DNA of 64,000 bases from contig JAQDWB010000002.1 of NCBI GenBank assembly GCA_027673765.1, forward strand, positions 63,743 through 127,742, given 5' to 3'. Made by a program: the position numbers and the translations under genes. This document shows positions 55,405-64,000 of this stretch, one piece after another. Below the pieces are notes generated by a model. That model was not told the origin of the DNA, ran no database searches, and was given only the letters and a program-made list of their open reading frames with translations. Position 1 is the first letter of the stretch. Every line of letters starts with the position of its first letter. Source of the DNA: Coriobacteriaceae bacterium AM113-163. Its GTDB lineage: Bacteria > Actinomycetota > Coriobacteriia > Coriobacteriales > Coriobacteriaceae.

Positions 55405-57162
55405 TTACAACTGCCAGGTAGCTGCTTCCTTTTGCAGCGCCACCATGCGGGCGAATTCTCCACCTGCCGCCTTGAGCTGCGCCGGAGTGCCCTGCTCGGC
55501 AACCACACCATCCTTGAGTACAACGATTTTGTCGGCATTTTCCACCGTACGCATACGGTGGGCAATAACGATAACCGTCTTACCTGCAAGCAGACGGGAG
55601 AGCGCCTGCTGAACCACGGTCTCGTTCTCCACATCCAAGCTCGCCGTCGCCTCGTCCAACAGCACGATAGGTGCGTCTTTGAGCAGCGCACGGGCGATAG
55701 AGATGCGCTGGCGCTCACCGCCGGACAGCTTGGAGCCGTTCTCGCCGATCATGGTGTTGTAGCCCTGCGGCATGCGGCTCACAAACTCGTCGCAGTTGGC
55801 GGCACGCGCAGCCGCAAGCACTTGCTCATCGGTGGCGCCACGACGCCCGAGGCGGATGTTTCCCATCACCGTGTCGTCAAAGAGCAGCACGTCTTGGAAC
55901 ACAATGGCGTAGTCGCGCAGCAGCACCTCGGGATCCACGCTCGCAACATCCACGCCACCCACGGTGACCGTGCCTTCGGTGGCGTCCCAAAAGCGCGCGG
56001 CCAGGCGGCTCACCGTGGACTTACCGGAGCCCGAAGGACCGACCAGTGCCGTGACCTCGCCTTCCTCGGCGGTAAAGCTCACGTCGGTAAGAACTTTCTC
56101 GCCGGCGCGGCCGTCCTCGCCCGCACCATAGCCAAATGCCACATGATCGAACACCACATCGTGGCCCACGGGCTCAAATTTCTCGCTGCCCCGCGCCACA
56201 GGCTCTTCCATGATGGAACGCATGCGCTTGGCCGACGACTCGGCGGCAAACAGCTCGGACATCAGCATCAGCGCCTGATCAAAGGGCGCATAGATGCGGC
56301 TCACCATAAGCAGGAAGGCAAACATCATCAAAAAGTCGACCTGGCCGGAGGCGACCATCGCAGCGCCCGTGACCAACGTGGTGGCAATCCCCAGGCGCAG
56401 GATGGCAAAGGCGGAGTTGACCAAAAGCCCATTGGCGAGCTCGCCTTTGGTGGTCTCGCGCTCCTCGGCATCGATCACGACGTTGAGCCCCTCAAGATAA
56501 TGGGCCTCCTGGTTGGTGGCGCGGATCTCGCGCACGCAGTCGAGCGTCTCCTGGATCGCCTCGGTGACCTTGACCTTCTCGGCGCGCACGCGGTCGAACA
56601 CCGGGGTCATGGGCCCGCGTGTCAGATACAGCACGGCAAAGGCCACGGGCACGCTCCAAAACGCCGCAATCGCCAGCTGCCAGCAAAAGAACAGCGACGC
56701 CACGAACACGATGGCACTTGCGATGATGGCACCCCAAAGCTCTCCCAGCACATGACTGTAGGCATGCTCCATAGTCTGAACGTCGCCCATGATGGTTTCG
56801 GTTAGATCGGCCAGATCACGACGGCCGAAAAACGACAACGGCAGTTTGCGCAAGCGCTCGGCAATCCCCATGCGCTGCTTGCCGCACTCCTCGTAAAAGA
56901 TGCAGTAGGCGTAGTAATACTGCTGCCAGTTAGAGGCAAAGAGCAGCGCAAAAAAGATAATGAGACCGCCCACGATAGGCAGTGCACTCGGCAGATCGGC
57001 GCCGGTGGCGAGATGTTCGACAAAGCCGGACATGACCAGGAATAAAAAGCCCATGCCGGCCATGATGATGAGATTGGTGAGCGTGGTCCAGAAAATGCCG
57101 CGTTTTACGCCGGCGACGCCTTTATCGGATAGGAAATACTTCTTTTGGAATGAGGCGAACAT
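55405..57162 (-). CDS. ABC exporter half-transporter (second of pair)
   Basis: A 585-residue protein with an N-terminal six-helix membrane domain (about 20-300) and a C-terminal ATPase: Walker A GPSGSGKST, Q-loop IVFQDVLLFDDT, signature LSGGERQRISIARALL and Walker B IVLLDEATASLD. Its ATG follows the stop of the preceding ABC gene with no gap, so the two make a heterodimer. The pair resembles AraC-controlled YbtPQ/IrtAB-type siderophore transporters, but the cargo cannot be read from sequence. Confidence 0.93.
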   Translation of the reverse strand: MFASFQKKYFLSDKGVAGVKRGIFWTTLTNLIIMAGMGFLFLVMSGFVEHLATGADLPSALPIVGGLIIFFALLFASNWQQYYYAYCIFYEECGKQRMGIAERLRKLPLSFFGRRDLADLTETIMGDVQTMEHAYSHVLGELWGAIIASAIVFVASLFFCWQLAIAAFWSVPVAFAVLYLTRGPMTPVFDRVRAEKVKVTEAIQETLDCVREIRATNQEAHYLEGLNVVIDAEERETTKGELANGLLVNSAFAILRLGIATTLVTGAAMVASGQVDFLMMFAFLLMVSRIYAPFDQALMLMSELFAAESSAKRMRSIMEEPVARGSEKFEPVGHDVVFDHVAFGYGAGEDGRAGEKVLTDVSFTAEEGEVTALVGPSGSGKSTVSRLAARFWDATEGTVTVGGVDVASVDPEVLLRDYAIVFQDVLLFDDTVMGNIRLGRRGATDEQVLAAARAANCDEFVSRMPQGYNTMIGENGSKLSGGERQRISIARALLKDAPIVLLDEATASLDVENETVVQQALSRLLAGKTVIVIAHRMRTVENADKIVVLKDGVVAEQGTPAQLKAAGGEFARMVALQKEAATWQL

Positions 57163-58986
57163 TTAGGCCTCGCCTCCCTTCGTGACGGCGGCATCCGCGG
57201 CAGCAGTGATCTTCCAGCTCGCGGCCCGTTCGTATTCGGCCCACATCTTGGCATACAGACCCTCTTGGGACAGCAACTCGGCATGGGTGCCAGTCTCCTG
57301 CACGCTACCCTGGTTGAGCACCACGATTTGATCTGCGCCCACTACAGTCGAGAGTCGGTGCGCGATCATAATGACCGTACGACCCGCCGCCAGCTTGCTA
57401 AAGGCGCGCTGGATGAGTGCCTCGTTCTCGGGGTCGGCAAACGCCGTGGCCTCATCGAGCACCACGATGGGCGCGTCTTTAAGGATCGCGCGGGCAAGTG
57501 CCACGCGCTGGACCTCGCCGCCCGAAAGATATGCTCCGCCGGCACCGAGCATGGTATTGATGCCCTGTGGAAGCTTGGCCACAATGTCGTCGCACTGAGC
57601 TGCGGAGAGGGCCGCACGCACTTCGTCGTCAGTGGCCGTAGGCTTGGAAGCGCGCACGTTATCGGCAAGTGTTTGCCGGAACAGCTGGTTGGTCTGGAAC
57701 ACGAAGGCGACCTGGTCCATAAGCTCGTGCGGATCCATATCGCGAACGTCCACACCACCTACGAGCACTCGACCCGAGGAAACATCCCAAAAACGAGGAA
57801 TCAGGCTTGCGCAGGTTGACTTGCCGCCGCCCGAAGGACCCACTAGCGCAAGGGCATTACCAGCGGGAACGCTGAAACTTACATGGCTAACGGCAGGTGC
57901 TTCGGCACCCTCGTACGTAAAGCTCACGTCCTCAAATCGCACGTCGCCGCCGGCAGGGTGCTTGGGTTGCGTGGGCACGGAGAGCTGCTTGGAATCCATG
58001 ACGCTTCGAATGCGAGCCAGCGAATCGGCACTCATCTGAAAGGCCTCGCCCACAAACATGAGCTTGGTCATGGCCGTCGGTACCACGGCCGAAAATATCG
58101 CGTAAAACGTGAAGTTGACCATAAAGTGCGCGAAGTCCGTCTCGCCCGGCGCCAACAGCAACGCCACGGGCAAAAGAAATGCCACGAGGCCATTGAGCGC
58201 GGTAAGGTTGAGCACCTGCGGGCCTCGGCAGAACGTACCCGCATAGCTTTGCGCCATGTCGGCGTATTCGGCGATCGCATCGTGAAACGCCTTAAAGGAG
58301 TAGACCGTCTGCTGGAACACCTTGACCACGGGGATGCCGCGCACGTATTCGGTGCCGGTCTTGTTCATCTTGACCAGCGCGCCCATGTAGGCCTTCATAA
58401 ACTCGGCGCCCTTGCCGCTCATCATGGTGGCCATGGCGCAAAACGAAACGACGACCGAGATTAAGCATGCCGCGCCCAAACGCCAATCGAGGGCAAATAG
58501 CAGCACAAGCAGGCCCGCGACCATGGCAGTGGCGCCGGCGATATCGGGCAGCATGTGCGCGAGCAGCGTTTCGGTGGAGGCGGCGCATCCGTCTACGATA
58601 CGGCGCAGCTCACCGGTGGCGTGCGTGTCAAAGTAGCCGAGCGGCAGCTTAAGCAGATGCTCGCTCGTAGCCTTGCGGATATTGGATGCGCAGCGAAACG
58701 CGGACAGGTGCGTGCACATGAGTCCCACGAAATAGACCACGATGCTTGCCAGGGCAAAACCCACAGCCCACCAACCATACATCGCGATGTCGGCGGCCTC
58801 GCTCCAGTTAGGCGTCACAGCGATCAGGTCTCGCGCAACAAGCCAGATGCACACGTACGGGCCAAAGCTCAACAGCTGCGAGAACGCCGAGAGGGCCATG
58901 CCCAAATACGTTAGGAATTTACGGTCACCAGCATATGCAAGTAGCTCGCCGATGCCGCCACCTTCCTTTTTCGATCCCTTTGCCAT
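57163..58986 (-). CDS. ABC exporter half-transporter (first of pair)
   Basis: A 607-residue protein. The membrane domain is at about 25-320; the ATPase has Walker A GPSGGGKST, FVFQTNQLFRQT, signature LSGGEVQRVALARAIL and Walker B IVVLDEATAFADPENE. The catalytic Glu and His are present. The start is the ATG at 58986 after AGAAAGGAA. It is divergent from an araC gene, and its promoter holds the same palindrome as the metal ATPase operon, which supports a metal or siderophore role. Confidence 0.93.
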   Translation of the reverse strand: MAKGSKKEGGGIGELLAYAGDRKFLTYLGMALSAFSQLLSFGPYVCIWLVARDLIAVTPNWSEAADIAMYGWWAVGFALASIVVYFVGLMCTHLSAFRCASNIRKATSEHLLKLPLGYFDTHATGELRRIVDGCAASTETLLAHMLPDIAGATAMVAGLLVLLFALDWRLGAACLISVVVSFCAMATMMSGKGAEFMKAYMGALVKMNKTGTEYVRGIPVVKVFQQTVYSFKAFHDAIAEYADMAQSYAGTFCRGPQVLNLTALNGLVAFLLPVALLLAPGETDFAHFMVNFTFYAIFSAVVPTAMTKLMFVGEAFQMSADSLARIRSVMDSKQLSVPTQPKHPAGGDVRFEDVSFTYEGAEAPAVSHVSFSVPAGNALALVGPSGGGKSTCASLIPRFWDVSSGRVLVGGVDVRDMDPHELMDQVAFVFQTNQLFRQTLADNVRASKPTATDDEVRAALSAAQCDDIVAKLPQGINTMLGAGGAYLSGGEVQRVALARAILKDAPIVVLDEATAFADPENEALIQRAFSKLAAGRTVIMIAHRLSTVVGADQIVVLNQGSVQETGTHAELLSQEGLYAKMWAEYERAASWKITAAADAAVTKGGEA

Positions 58987-59040
58987 GAGATTCCTTTCTA
59001 ACGGCTTGAGAGTTAACCGTAATGAACTTATCATTGATGT

Positions 59041-59056
59041 GTTAGCCATGGCTCAC
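59041..59056. promoter_or_regulatory. Palindrome GTTAGCCATGGCTCAC in the ABC/AraC divergent promoter
   Basis: On the minus strand it reads GTGAGCCATGGCTAAC, differing by one base from the site at 55320-55335. It is 55 bases upstream of the ABC start and 45 upstream of the AraC start. Arms TTAGCC/GGCTAA recall DtxR/IdeR-type metalloregulator boxes. Confidence 0.65.
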
Positions 59057-59100
59057 AATTGAGCCAGGCGTGGACGTTTCTGCAAAGGAAAGGGACGCTT

Positions 59101-60105
59101 TTGCAAATACGGCGGGCAGCGACCGACATAACCGAGCTCTACGCACCGCAGTTTGAGCAGTTTGGCCTGGAGCTTACCGGCAAGGGCGCCGTCTTTACCG
59201 GCGAGGTGGCAAACGATCGGGCGCACGGACGCGCATGGATCATGCCCCTCTCCCCTGCCTGCATCGTCATGGAGCATTACATTACCCCGACGCACGATAT
59301 GTACCTGGCCGAATACACACCCGAACCGTACGCGTGCGTGAGCGAGGTCAGCGCGCCCACGCTCATGTGCATGCCCGAAGCCGGCATAACGCCTGCGAAC
59401 CTTAAACCCCTGCATGGACCGTGGCCAAACAATGCCGTGTGCAGCTTTATCCAAGATAACTGTGGCGAGGAGTTAAGCCCACTGTTTGCAGGGCGGCTCT
59501 ATCACTCGCGCTCGGTACTCTTTTTGCCTGGATATTTTGACGAGCTGGAGCACCGCTATCCCACCGAGTTCGCAGGGGTCTTTGAGGCGTTTGCCGAACC
59601 ATGGCACGAGGAGGCGACGTCTGCCATCTGCCACACGTTGCGCCGGATTAACGAGGACCGCGCCCGCACCGCAGGCGGACACGTCTATATGCAGGGCATC
59701 GTGGAGACCATGGTCGCGGAGCTCGCCTGTTCGCGCGCGGCCCACAAGCAGGCGCGGCAGGCGGCAGACACACGCGTCAGCGTGACCATTGCCGAAGAAG
59801 CAACGGCAATGATTGAGCGCACGCTCGACAAAGGCAGACGCGTGGGTATCAACGAGGTGGCCGAGAGGCTCTACACAAGCCGCTCCAAACTATGCGCCAC
59901 CTTTAAGGCCCAAACTGGCGAGTCCCTGGGCGCCTACATTCGCAGACGCCGTATGGAGCGAGCACAGGACCTTTTGGCCGACAGCTCGCTGACGATAGCG
60001 CAGGTGGCAGAGCGTCTAGGCTACCCTCAGCAGGCCGCCTTCGCCCAAGCCTTCAAGCAACACACCGGCACCACCCCCACCGCTTGGCGCTCCCAACATA
60101 TATAA
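59101..60105 (+). CDS. AraC family transcriptional regulator
   Basis: A 334-residue regulator with a start at TTG 59101 (GGAAAGGGA upstream); an in-frame TTG at 59059 is possible. The N-terminal ~200 residues are a ligand-binding part without a clear cupin motif. The C-terminal AraC domain (about 235-330) has two helix-turn-helix units: VGINEVAERLYTSRSKLCAT and IAQVAERLGYPQQAAFAQAF. Such regulators often activate siderophore transporter genes; here it is divergent from an ABC exporter pair. Confidence 0.9.
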   Translation: MQIRRAATDITELYAPQFEQFGLELTGKGAVFTGEVANDRAHGRAWIMPLSPACIVMEHYITPTHDMYLAEYTPEPYACVSEVSAPTLMCMPEAGITPANLKPLHGPWPNNAVCSFIQDNCGEELSPLFAGRLYHSRSVLFLPGYFDELEHRYPTEFAGVFEAFAEPWHEEATSAICHTLRRINEDRARTAGGHVYMQGIVETMVAELACSRAAHKQARQAADTRVSVTIAEEATAMIERTLDKGRRVGINEVAERLYTSRSKLCATFKAQTGESLGAYIRRRRMERAQDLLADSSLTIAQVAERLGYPQQAAFAQAFKQHTGTTPTAWRSQHI

Positions 60106-60186
60106 AGAATGAAGGCGCCAACGGCACCCTCATTCACCAAATTCCATTCAGCCCCGCCTGACCCGAACGGCCGAGTCGTTGCAGGA

Positions 60187-60321
60187 CCCGGGAGCCCCGG
60201 CAGGGCGGGTGCTTGCTCAAAATGAGTTCCGCACGCAAAGAAGGCCACTTAATGTGGCCTTCGTCTTGCGCAGGACTGTTTGAAATTTTGAGGAAGCACC
60301 CGCCCTGCCGGGGCTCCCGGG
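60187..60321 (-). repeat. Large structured 3' element E2
   Basis: Outer arms 60187-60223 and 60285-60321 pair over 37 bp with one mismatch. Read on the minus strand, the core has ACAGTCCTG, CACATTAAGTG and CGTGCGGAACTC with the same 14- and 10-nt spacers as E1 (40301-40432). It begins 7 bases after the gatB stop, in sense orientation. Confidence 0.85.
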
Positions 60322-60328
60322 TTCCCGC

Positions 60329-62005
60329 TTACGAGAGCGACGTTCTCAGCAACTCGTTGAAGAGCTTCGGGTTGCCCTTGCCGCGGCTCGCCTTCATGCA
60401 CTGGCCCACCAAAAAGCCGATGACCTTCTGGTTGCCGTCACGATACTGCTGCGCCTGATCGGCACAGTTTGCCAGCACCTCGTCCACAATCGGCTGCAAC
60501 GCGCCGGCATCGCTCACCTGACGCATGCCGCGCTCGTCGACGATCTTGTTGGGGTCGTCGCCGGTCTGGGCCATGGCCTCAAAAACCTCGTGAGCCTGGT
60601 TGGAGCTAATGGCATCGGTCGCCAGCAGCTTAGCCAGCGCTGCTACCTGAGCCGGCGCAATGCCGGACTCGGCGAGCGACACGCCCGCGCCCTTAAGGTA
60701 GGCAATCATCTCGTTCAACAGCAGGTTCGCGACCGTCTGGGCCTCCTTGCCAGCCATACTGGCAGCGGCAGCCTCAAAGAACTCGGCGAACTCCGGGTCG
60801 CCGGCGATTTGCTCGGCATCGGCCGCTTTAATGCCAAAATCGGCCTCAAAGCGGGCACGCTTGGCATCGGGCAGCTCGGGAATCTCGCAACGGCAGCGGT
60901 CGATAAACTCGTCATCCAGATCGAACGGCGCCAGGTCGGGATCGGGGAACAGACGATAGTCGTCTGCCGTTTCCTTCACACGCATGACCACGGTGCGCTT
61001 GCGGCTGGGCTCCCAGTGGCGGGTCTCCTGATAGATGATGCCGCCCTCCTCGAGCACCTCGGCCTGGCGGCAAATCTCGTAGGCAAGGCCGTCGTGCAGG
61101 CTCTTAAACGAGTTGAGGTTCTTGAGCTCGGTCTTGGTGCCCAGCTTGGTCTCGCCGCGGCGACGCAGCGACACGTTGCCGTCGCAGCGCATGGAGCCCT
61201 TCTCCATGGAGCAGTCCGAAATGCCCAGCGTCACAAAGATGCGACGGAGCTTCTCCATAAACAGGCGAGCCTCCTCGGGCGTGCGCAGATCGGGCTCAGT
61301 CACGAGCTCAATCAAAGGCGTACCGCAGCGATTGTAGTCAACGAGCGACTCGGCCGCGGCGGTAATGCGGCCCTCGGCACCGCCCACGTGCACCATCTTG
61401 GCGGCGTCCTCCTCCATGTGGATGCGCAGGATGCGGATGGGCACCGTGTAGGAACCGTCCTCGCGACGCTCGGGCATCTGTAGGTTGGACGCGTCGTAGC
61501 TGGCCAGATGGCCGGCACGCTGGTTGCCCTCGCGCATGGTCGACGTCATGGACGTGGACAGGCCCTCGGCATTGGCTGAGGCGCTCGCCAGGCTCTGGGC
61601 CTCGGCCTCGCCAAACGCGCAATCGGGGCGCTCGGCGGCACCGCGACCGGTCACATCAAGATCCAGGTGGCCGTACATGGCAAAAGCGACCGGACCCTGC
61701 GTGGTCTGGAAGTTCTTGGCCATATCGGGATAGAAGTAGTGCTTGCGGTAGAACATCGAGTGGCGCTGGATCTCGCAGTTGGTGGCGAGACCGGCCTTGA
61801 CGATGCTCTCGATGGCGCGCTTATTGGGCACCGGCAGGGCGCCAGGTAGGCCAAGGCACACCGGACACACGTTGGCGTTGGGCTCGTCATCGTGGCTGAG
61901 CTTGCAGTTGCAGAACATCTTGGTATCGAGTGCGGTGAGCTCGGTATGGATCTCCAGGCCGATCACGGCCTCCCAATCCTGCAGGACCTCGGAAAGCTCC
62001 TTCAT
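60329..62005 (-). CDS. gatB: Asp-tRNA(Asn)/Glu-tRNA(Gln) amidotransferase subunit B
   Basis: A 558-residue subunit that activates the misacylated tRNA with ATP. Signatures are VIGLEIHTEL, the zinc-site cysteines in CPVCLGLPGALP, and MEKGSMRCDGNVSLR. The helical and YqeY-like tail domain is complete (residues about 350-558). The start overlaps the gatA stop (TAATG). It makes Gln-tRNA and/or Asn-tRNA, indicating use of indirect aminoacylation. Confidence 0.97.
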   Translation of the reverse strand: MKELSEVLQDWEAVIGLEIHTELTALDTKMFCNCKLSHDDEPNANVCPVCLGLPGALPVPNKRAIESIVKAGLATNCEIQRHSMFYRKHYFYPDMAKNFQTTQGPVAFAMYGHLDLDVTGRGAAERPDCAFGEAEAQSLASASANAEGLSTSMTSTMREGNQRAGHLASYDASNLQMPERREDGSYTVPIRILRIHMEEDAAKMVHVGGAEGRITAAAESLVDYNRCGTPLIELVTEPDLRTPEEARLFMEKLRRIFVTLGISDCSMEKGSMRCDGNVSLRRRGETKLGTKTELKNLNSFKSLHDGLAYEICRQAEVLEEGGIIYQETRHWEPSRKRTVVMRVKETADDYRLFPDPDLAPFDLDDEFIDRCRCEIPELPDAKRARFEADFGIKAADAEQIAGDPEFAEFFEAAAASMAGKEAQTVANLLLNEMIAYLKGAGVSLAESGIAPAQVAALAKLLATDAISSNQAHEVFEAMAQTGDDPNKIVDERGMRQVSDAGALQPIVDEVLANCADQAQQYRDGNQKVIGFLVGQCMKASRGKGNPKLFNELLRTSLS

Positions 62006-63519
62006 TACAGCTCGCCTCCCTTCCCGGCAAAATCGGGCGCGACGGAAAGCGCGGGCGCACCCGTGGCGGCATCGGCAAAGCCGCGCTCCAGGGCGCGGGC
62101 AAACGTGAGCAGCTGACGGTCCTTAAACGCCGGACCCACCAGCTGGGCAGAAACGGGCAGGCGGCTGTCCTCGCCCAGGCCCAGCGGCACCGAGATGCCA
62201 CCATTGCCGCAAATGTTGAGCGAGATGGTGTACAGGTCGGACAGGTACATCTGCGTGGGGTCGCTGATCTCGCCAAACTTAAAGGCCGTGCGCGGCGAGG
62301 CGGGCATGAGGATGGTGTCCACCTTGGCATACGCGGCGTCGTAGTCCTGCGTGATGAGCGTGCGGGCCTTTTGCGCGGCATAGTAGTACTTGTCGTACAC
62401 GCCCGAGGAGAGCAGGTAGGCGCCGAGCATCTGGCGACGCTTGGCCTCGGCGCCAAAGCCGTGGGCGCGCGAAAGCGAGCTCTGGTCGGACAGGTTGGCG
62501 CAGCCCTCCTCCTGATAGCCGTAGCGAATGCCGTCGAAGCGGGCCAAGTTGGAGAACGCCTCGGCCGGGCCGATGACGTAGTAGGCGGCGATGGCGGCAT
62601 CCAGGTGCGGCAGGTCGACCTCGACCAGCTCGGCGCCCTGGTTCTGCAGCTCCTGGGCGGCGCGCTGAACAGCGGCCTTGACCTCGGGCGTCAGGCCCTC
62701 GGCCTCCATAAACGCGGGGATGATGCCCACGCGCTTGCCCTCGATGCTGTCGTTGAGATGCTCGGTAAAGTCGACGGCGCAATCCTGGCTGGTGCAGTCG
62801 TACGGATCGTGGCCCGCACCGGTAAGCGCGTTCATGGCCAGCGCGACATCCTCGACCGTGCGGCCAAAGGGGCCCACCTGGTCGAGCGACGAGCCAAAGG
62901 CAACCACGCCGTAACGGCTCACGGCGCCATACGTGGGCTTAAGGCCCACCACGCCGCACAGCGACGCCGGCTGGCGAATGGAGCCGCCGGTGTCCGAGCC
63001 CAGCGAGAGCGCGACCTCGCCCGCGGCGACGGCGGCAGCGGAGCCGCCCGAGGAGCCGCCGGGCACGCGCTCGGTATCCCAGGGGTTGTTTGTGCGGTGG
63101 AACGCCGAGCTCTCGGTGGAGCTGCCAAAGGCAAACTCGTCCATGTTGGCCTTGCCCATGGGCAGGCAGCCGGCGTCGAGCATGCGCTGGACGCAGGTGG
63201 CGGTGTAGACGCTCTGGTAGTTCTCGAGCATGCGGGAAGCGCAGGTGGTGCGCGTGCCCACGAGGTTCATGTTGTCCTTGATGGCCAGCGGCACGCCCGC
63301 GAGCGGGGGCAGCGGCTTGCCTGCGGCACGGTCGGCATCCACGCGCGCAGCGGCCTCGAGCGCAAGCTCGGGCGCCACCTGCAGGAATGCCTGGACCCCG
63401 CCCTCGCGCGCCTCGATGGCGGCAAGGGAGGCCTGGGCCACCTCGGTAGCGGTAAAGTCGCCGGCGGCAACGCCCGCGGCGATCTGGGCGGCGGTAAGGG
63501 AATCGAAGCTTAGCGCCAT
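62005..63519 (-). CDS. gatA: Asp-tRNA(Asn)/Glu-tRNA(Gln) amidotransferase subunit A
   Basis: A 504-residue amidase-signature enzyme that supplies ammonia from glutamine. The catalytic triad is visible as Lys in PLAIKDNMNLVGT, cis-Ser in GGSSGGSAAAVAAG and nucleophile Ser in LGSDTGGSIRQPAS. It overlaps gatC (TAATG) and gatB, so the three subunits are translationally coupled. Confidence 0.97.
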   Translation of the reverse strand: MALSFDSLTAAQIAAGVAAGDFTATEVAQASLAAIEAREGGVQAFLQVAPELALEAAARVDADRAAGKPLPPLAGVPLAIKDNMNLVGTRTTCASRMLENYQSVYTATCVQRMLDAGCLPMGKANMDEFAFGSSTESSAFHRTNNPWDTERVPGGSSGGSAAAVAAGEVALSLGSDTGGSIRQPASLCGVVGLKPTYGAVSRYGVVAFGSSLDQVGPFGRTVEDVALAMNALTGAGHDPYDCTSQDCAVDFTEHLNDSIEGKRVGIIPAFMEAEGLTPEVKAAVQRAAQELQNQGAELVEVDLPHLDAAIAAYYVIGPAEAFSNLARFDGIRYGYQEEGCANLSDQSSLSRAHGFGAEAKRRQMLGAYLLSSGVYDKYYYAAQKARTLITQDYDAAYAKVDTILMPASPRTAFKFGEISDPTQMYLSDLYTISLNICGNGGISVPLGLGEDSRLPVSAQLVGPAFKDRQLLTFARALERGFADAATGAPALSVAPDFAGKGGEL

Positions 63520-63830
63520 TACTCGCTCTCCCCCTCTCCCAAAATGGACGGCACGCGGAAGTAGCGGTCGCGCGCGCTGCCGGCGTTTTCGAGCGCAACG
63601 TCGAGCGGCAGGTCGCGCTCGGGCTCGCGCAGGTCATCGCCCATCACGTTGGACAGGCTTCCGATGGGATGGAACGTGGGCTCCACGTCGGGCAAGTCAT
63701 ATTGCAAGACGGGCTCGAGCATCTGGACGGCGTCGTTCATGTAGGACGTCATCTGGGTGAGCTCGTCATCGGTCAGTGCGATCTTTGCGTACTCGGCGAT
63801 GCCGCGCACGTCTTTCTCGCTGAGTGCCAT
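63519..63830 (-). CDS. gatC: Asp-tRNA(Asn)/Glu-tRNA(Gln) amidotransferase subunit C
   Basis: A 103-residue subunit: EYAKIALTDDELTQMTSYMN and the later REPERDLPLDVALENAGSAR, ending RYFRVPSILGEGE. The start is at the ATG at 63830 (GGGAG upstream). It is the first gene of the operon. Confidence 0.95.
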   Translation of the reverse strand: MALSEKDVRGIAEYAKIALTDDELTQMTSYMNDAVQMLEPVLQYDLPDVEPTFHPIGSLSNVMGDDLREPERDLPLDVALENAGSARDRYFRVPSILGEGESE

Positions 63831-63865
63831 AGGCGCTCCCTTCCGCATAACAGTTAAACCGCTCT

Positions 63866-63871
63866 AGTATA
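63866..63871 (-). promoter_or_regulatory. -10 element of the gatCAB promoter
   Basis: TATACT on the minus strand, 36 bases upstream of the gatC start. The -35 is not clear. Confidence 0.45.
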
Positions 63872-63900
63872 CAGGGCAACGCCGGCTTGGAGCAGGCGCT

Positions 63901-63999
63901 TTACCCAAATGCAGCGAAAACGTAACGAGGGCGGCGGGCACGGGTGGGCGGTTCTGCAGCGAAAACCACATCGCGCATAGCGAATGCCGCATCACCCAC
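63901..63999 (-). CDS. Possible C-terminal end of a gene beyond the right edge
   Basis: An open frame enters from the edge and ends at the TAA at 63901-63903 (32 codons). It is low in complexity and contains two similar pieces (VVFAAEPP, YVFAAFG) that reflect a direct DNA repeat (TGCAGCGAAAAC, at 63910-63921 and 63955-63966). It may equally be non-coding. Confidence 0.2.
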   Translation of the reverse strand: MGDAAFAMRDVVFAAEPPTRARRPRYVFAAFG

Positions 64000-64000
64000 G

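Overview
The window is a 64 kb piece of a high-GC bacterial chromosome. Gene content and sequence style point to a gut member of the Coriobacteriia, most likely Collinsella or a close relative. The clues are Actinobacteria-like GC-rich coding, a gatCAB operon, a one-polypeptide MurT-GatD, a glycoside hydrolase family 4/PTS sugar locus, type III glutamine synthetase, a DUF6110 protein beside a metal P-type ATPase, and fermentative iron alcohol and glycerol dehydrogenases. The genus is inferred from recalled family knowledge, not from a search.

Positions 1-9640 are accessory DNA. They hold small regulator/target pairs (MerR with a carboxymuconolactone decarboxylase-like gene, HxlR with an NAD(P)-binding reductase, TetR with a membrane protein), a LytTR/DUF3021 regulatory pair, a frameshifted gene with a symmetric operator, yjdF behind a probable riboswitch leader, a ToxN/AbiQ-like toxin, and three SAM methyltransferases in a row. 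Decayed pieces at 2857 and 3610-3870 fit an old, reworked region.

Positions 9664-30046 are mostly metabolic: guaA, L-asparaginase, ychF, a 6-phospho-alpha-glucosidase with its PTS IIBC transporter and a divergent zinc dehydrogenase/GntR pair, an Fe-S protein, two glycerol dehydrogenases and an iron alcohol dehydrogenase, a pair of related helical proteins, and the murT-gatD fusion. An IS3-family element (30065-31517) sits exactly in the loop of the terminator that follows murT-gatD. Next come an 80-bp-period tandem hairpin repeat, tRNA-Glu and glnN.

Positions 34580-38809 form a methionine operon: metF, a stand-alone MetH activation domain, and a MetH that lacks that domain. It is followed by a DUF711/UPF0210 gene, a methyltransferase, yhbY and a 999-residue SARP-like regulator. 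Amino-sugar and PTS genes (nagB, the glucose-type EIIA, glmM) come next; this EIIA may serve the IIBC transporter at 16-18 kb, which has no IIA domain. Ribosomal genes rplM-rpsI, a patatin, tmRNA, a PIN-type toxin-antitoxin pair, a metal P-type ATPase with DUF6110, a heterodimeric ABC exporter with a divergent AraC regulator, and gatCAB complete the window.

The most unusual signals are non-coding. Two large hairpins (40301-40432 and 60187-60321) share a 56-nt core with fixed spacing and compensatory stems, each in sense orientation just after a stop codon. A 16-bp palindrome occurs upstream of both the metal ATPase operon and the ABC exporter operon. The others are the IS in the terminator loop, a 76-bp near-perfect hairpin upstream of metF, and copies of the tmRNA T-arm beside ssrA.
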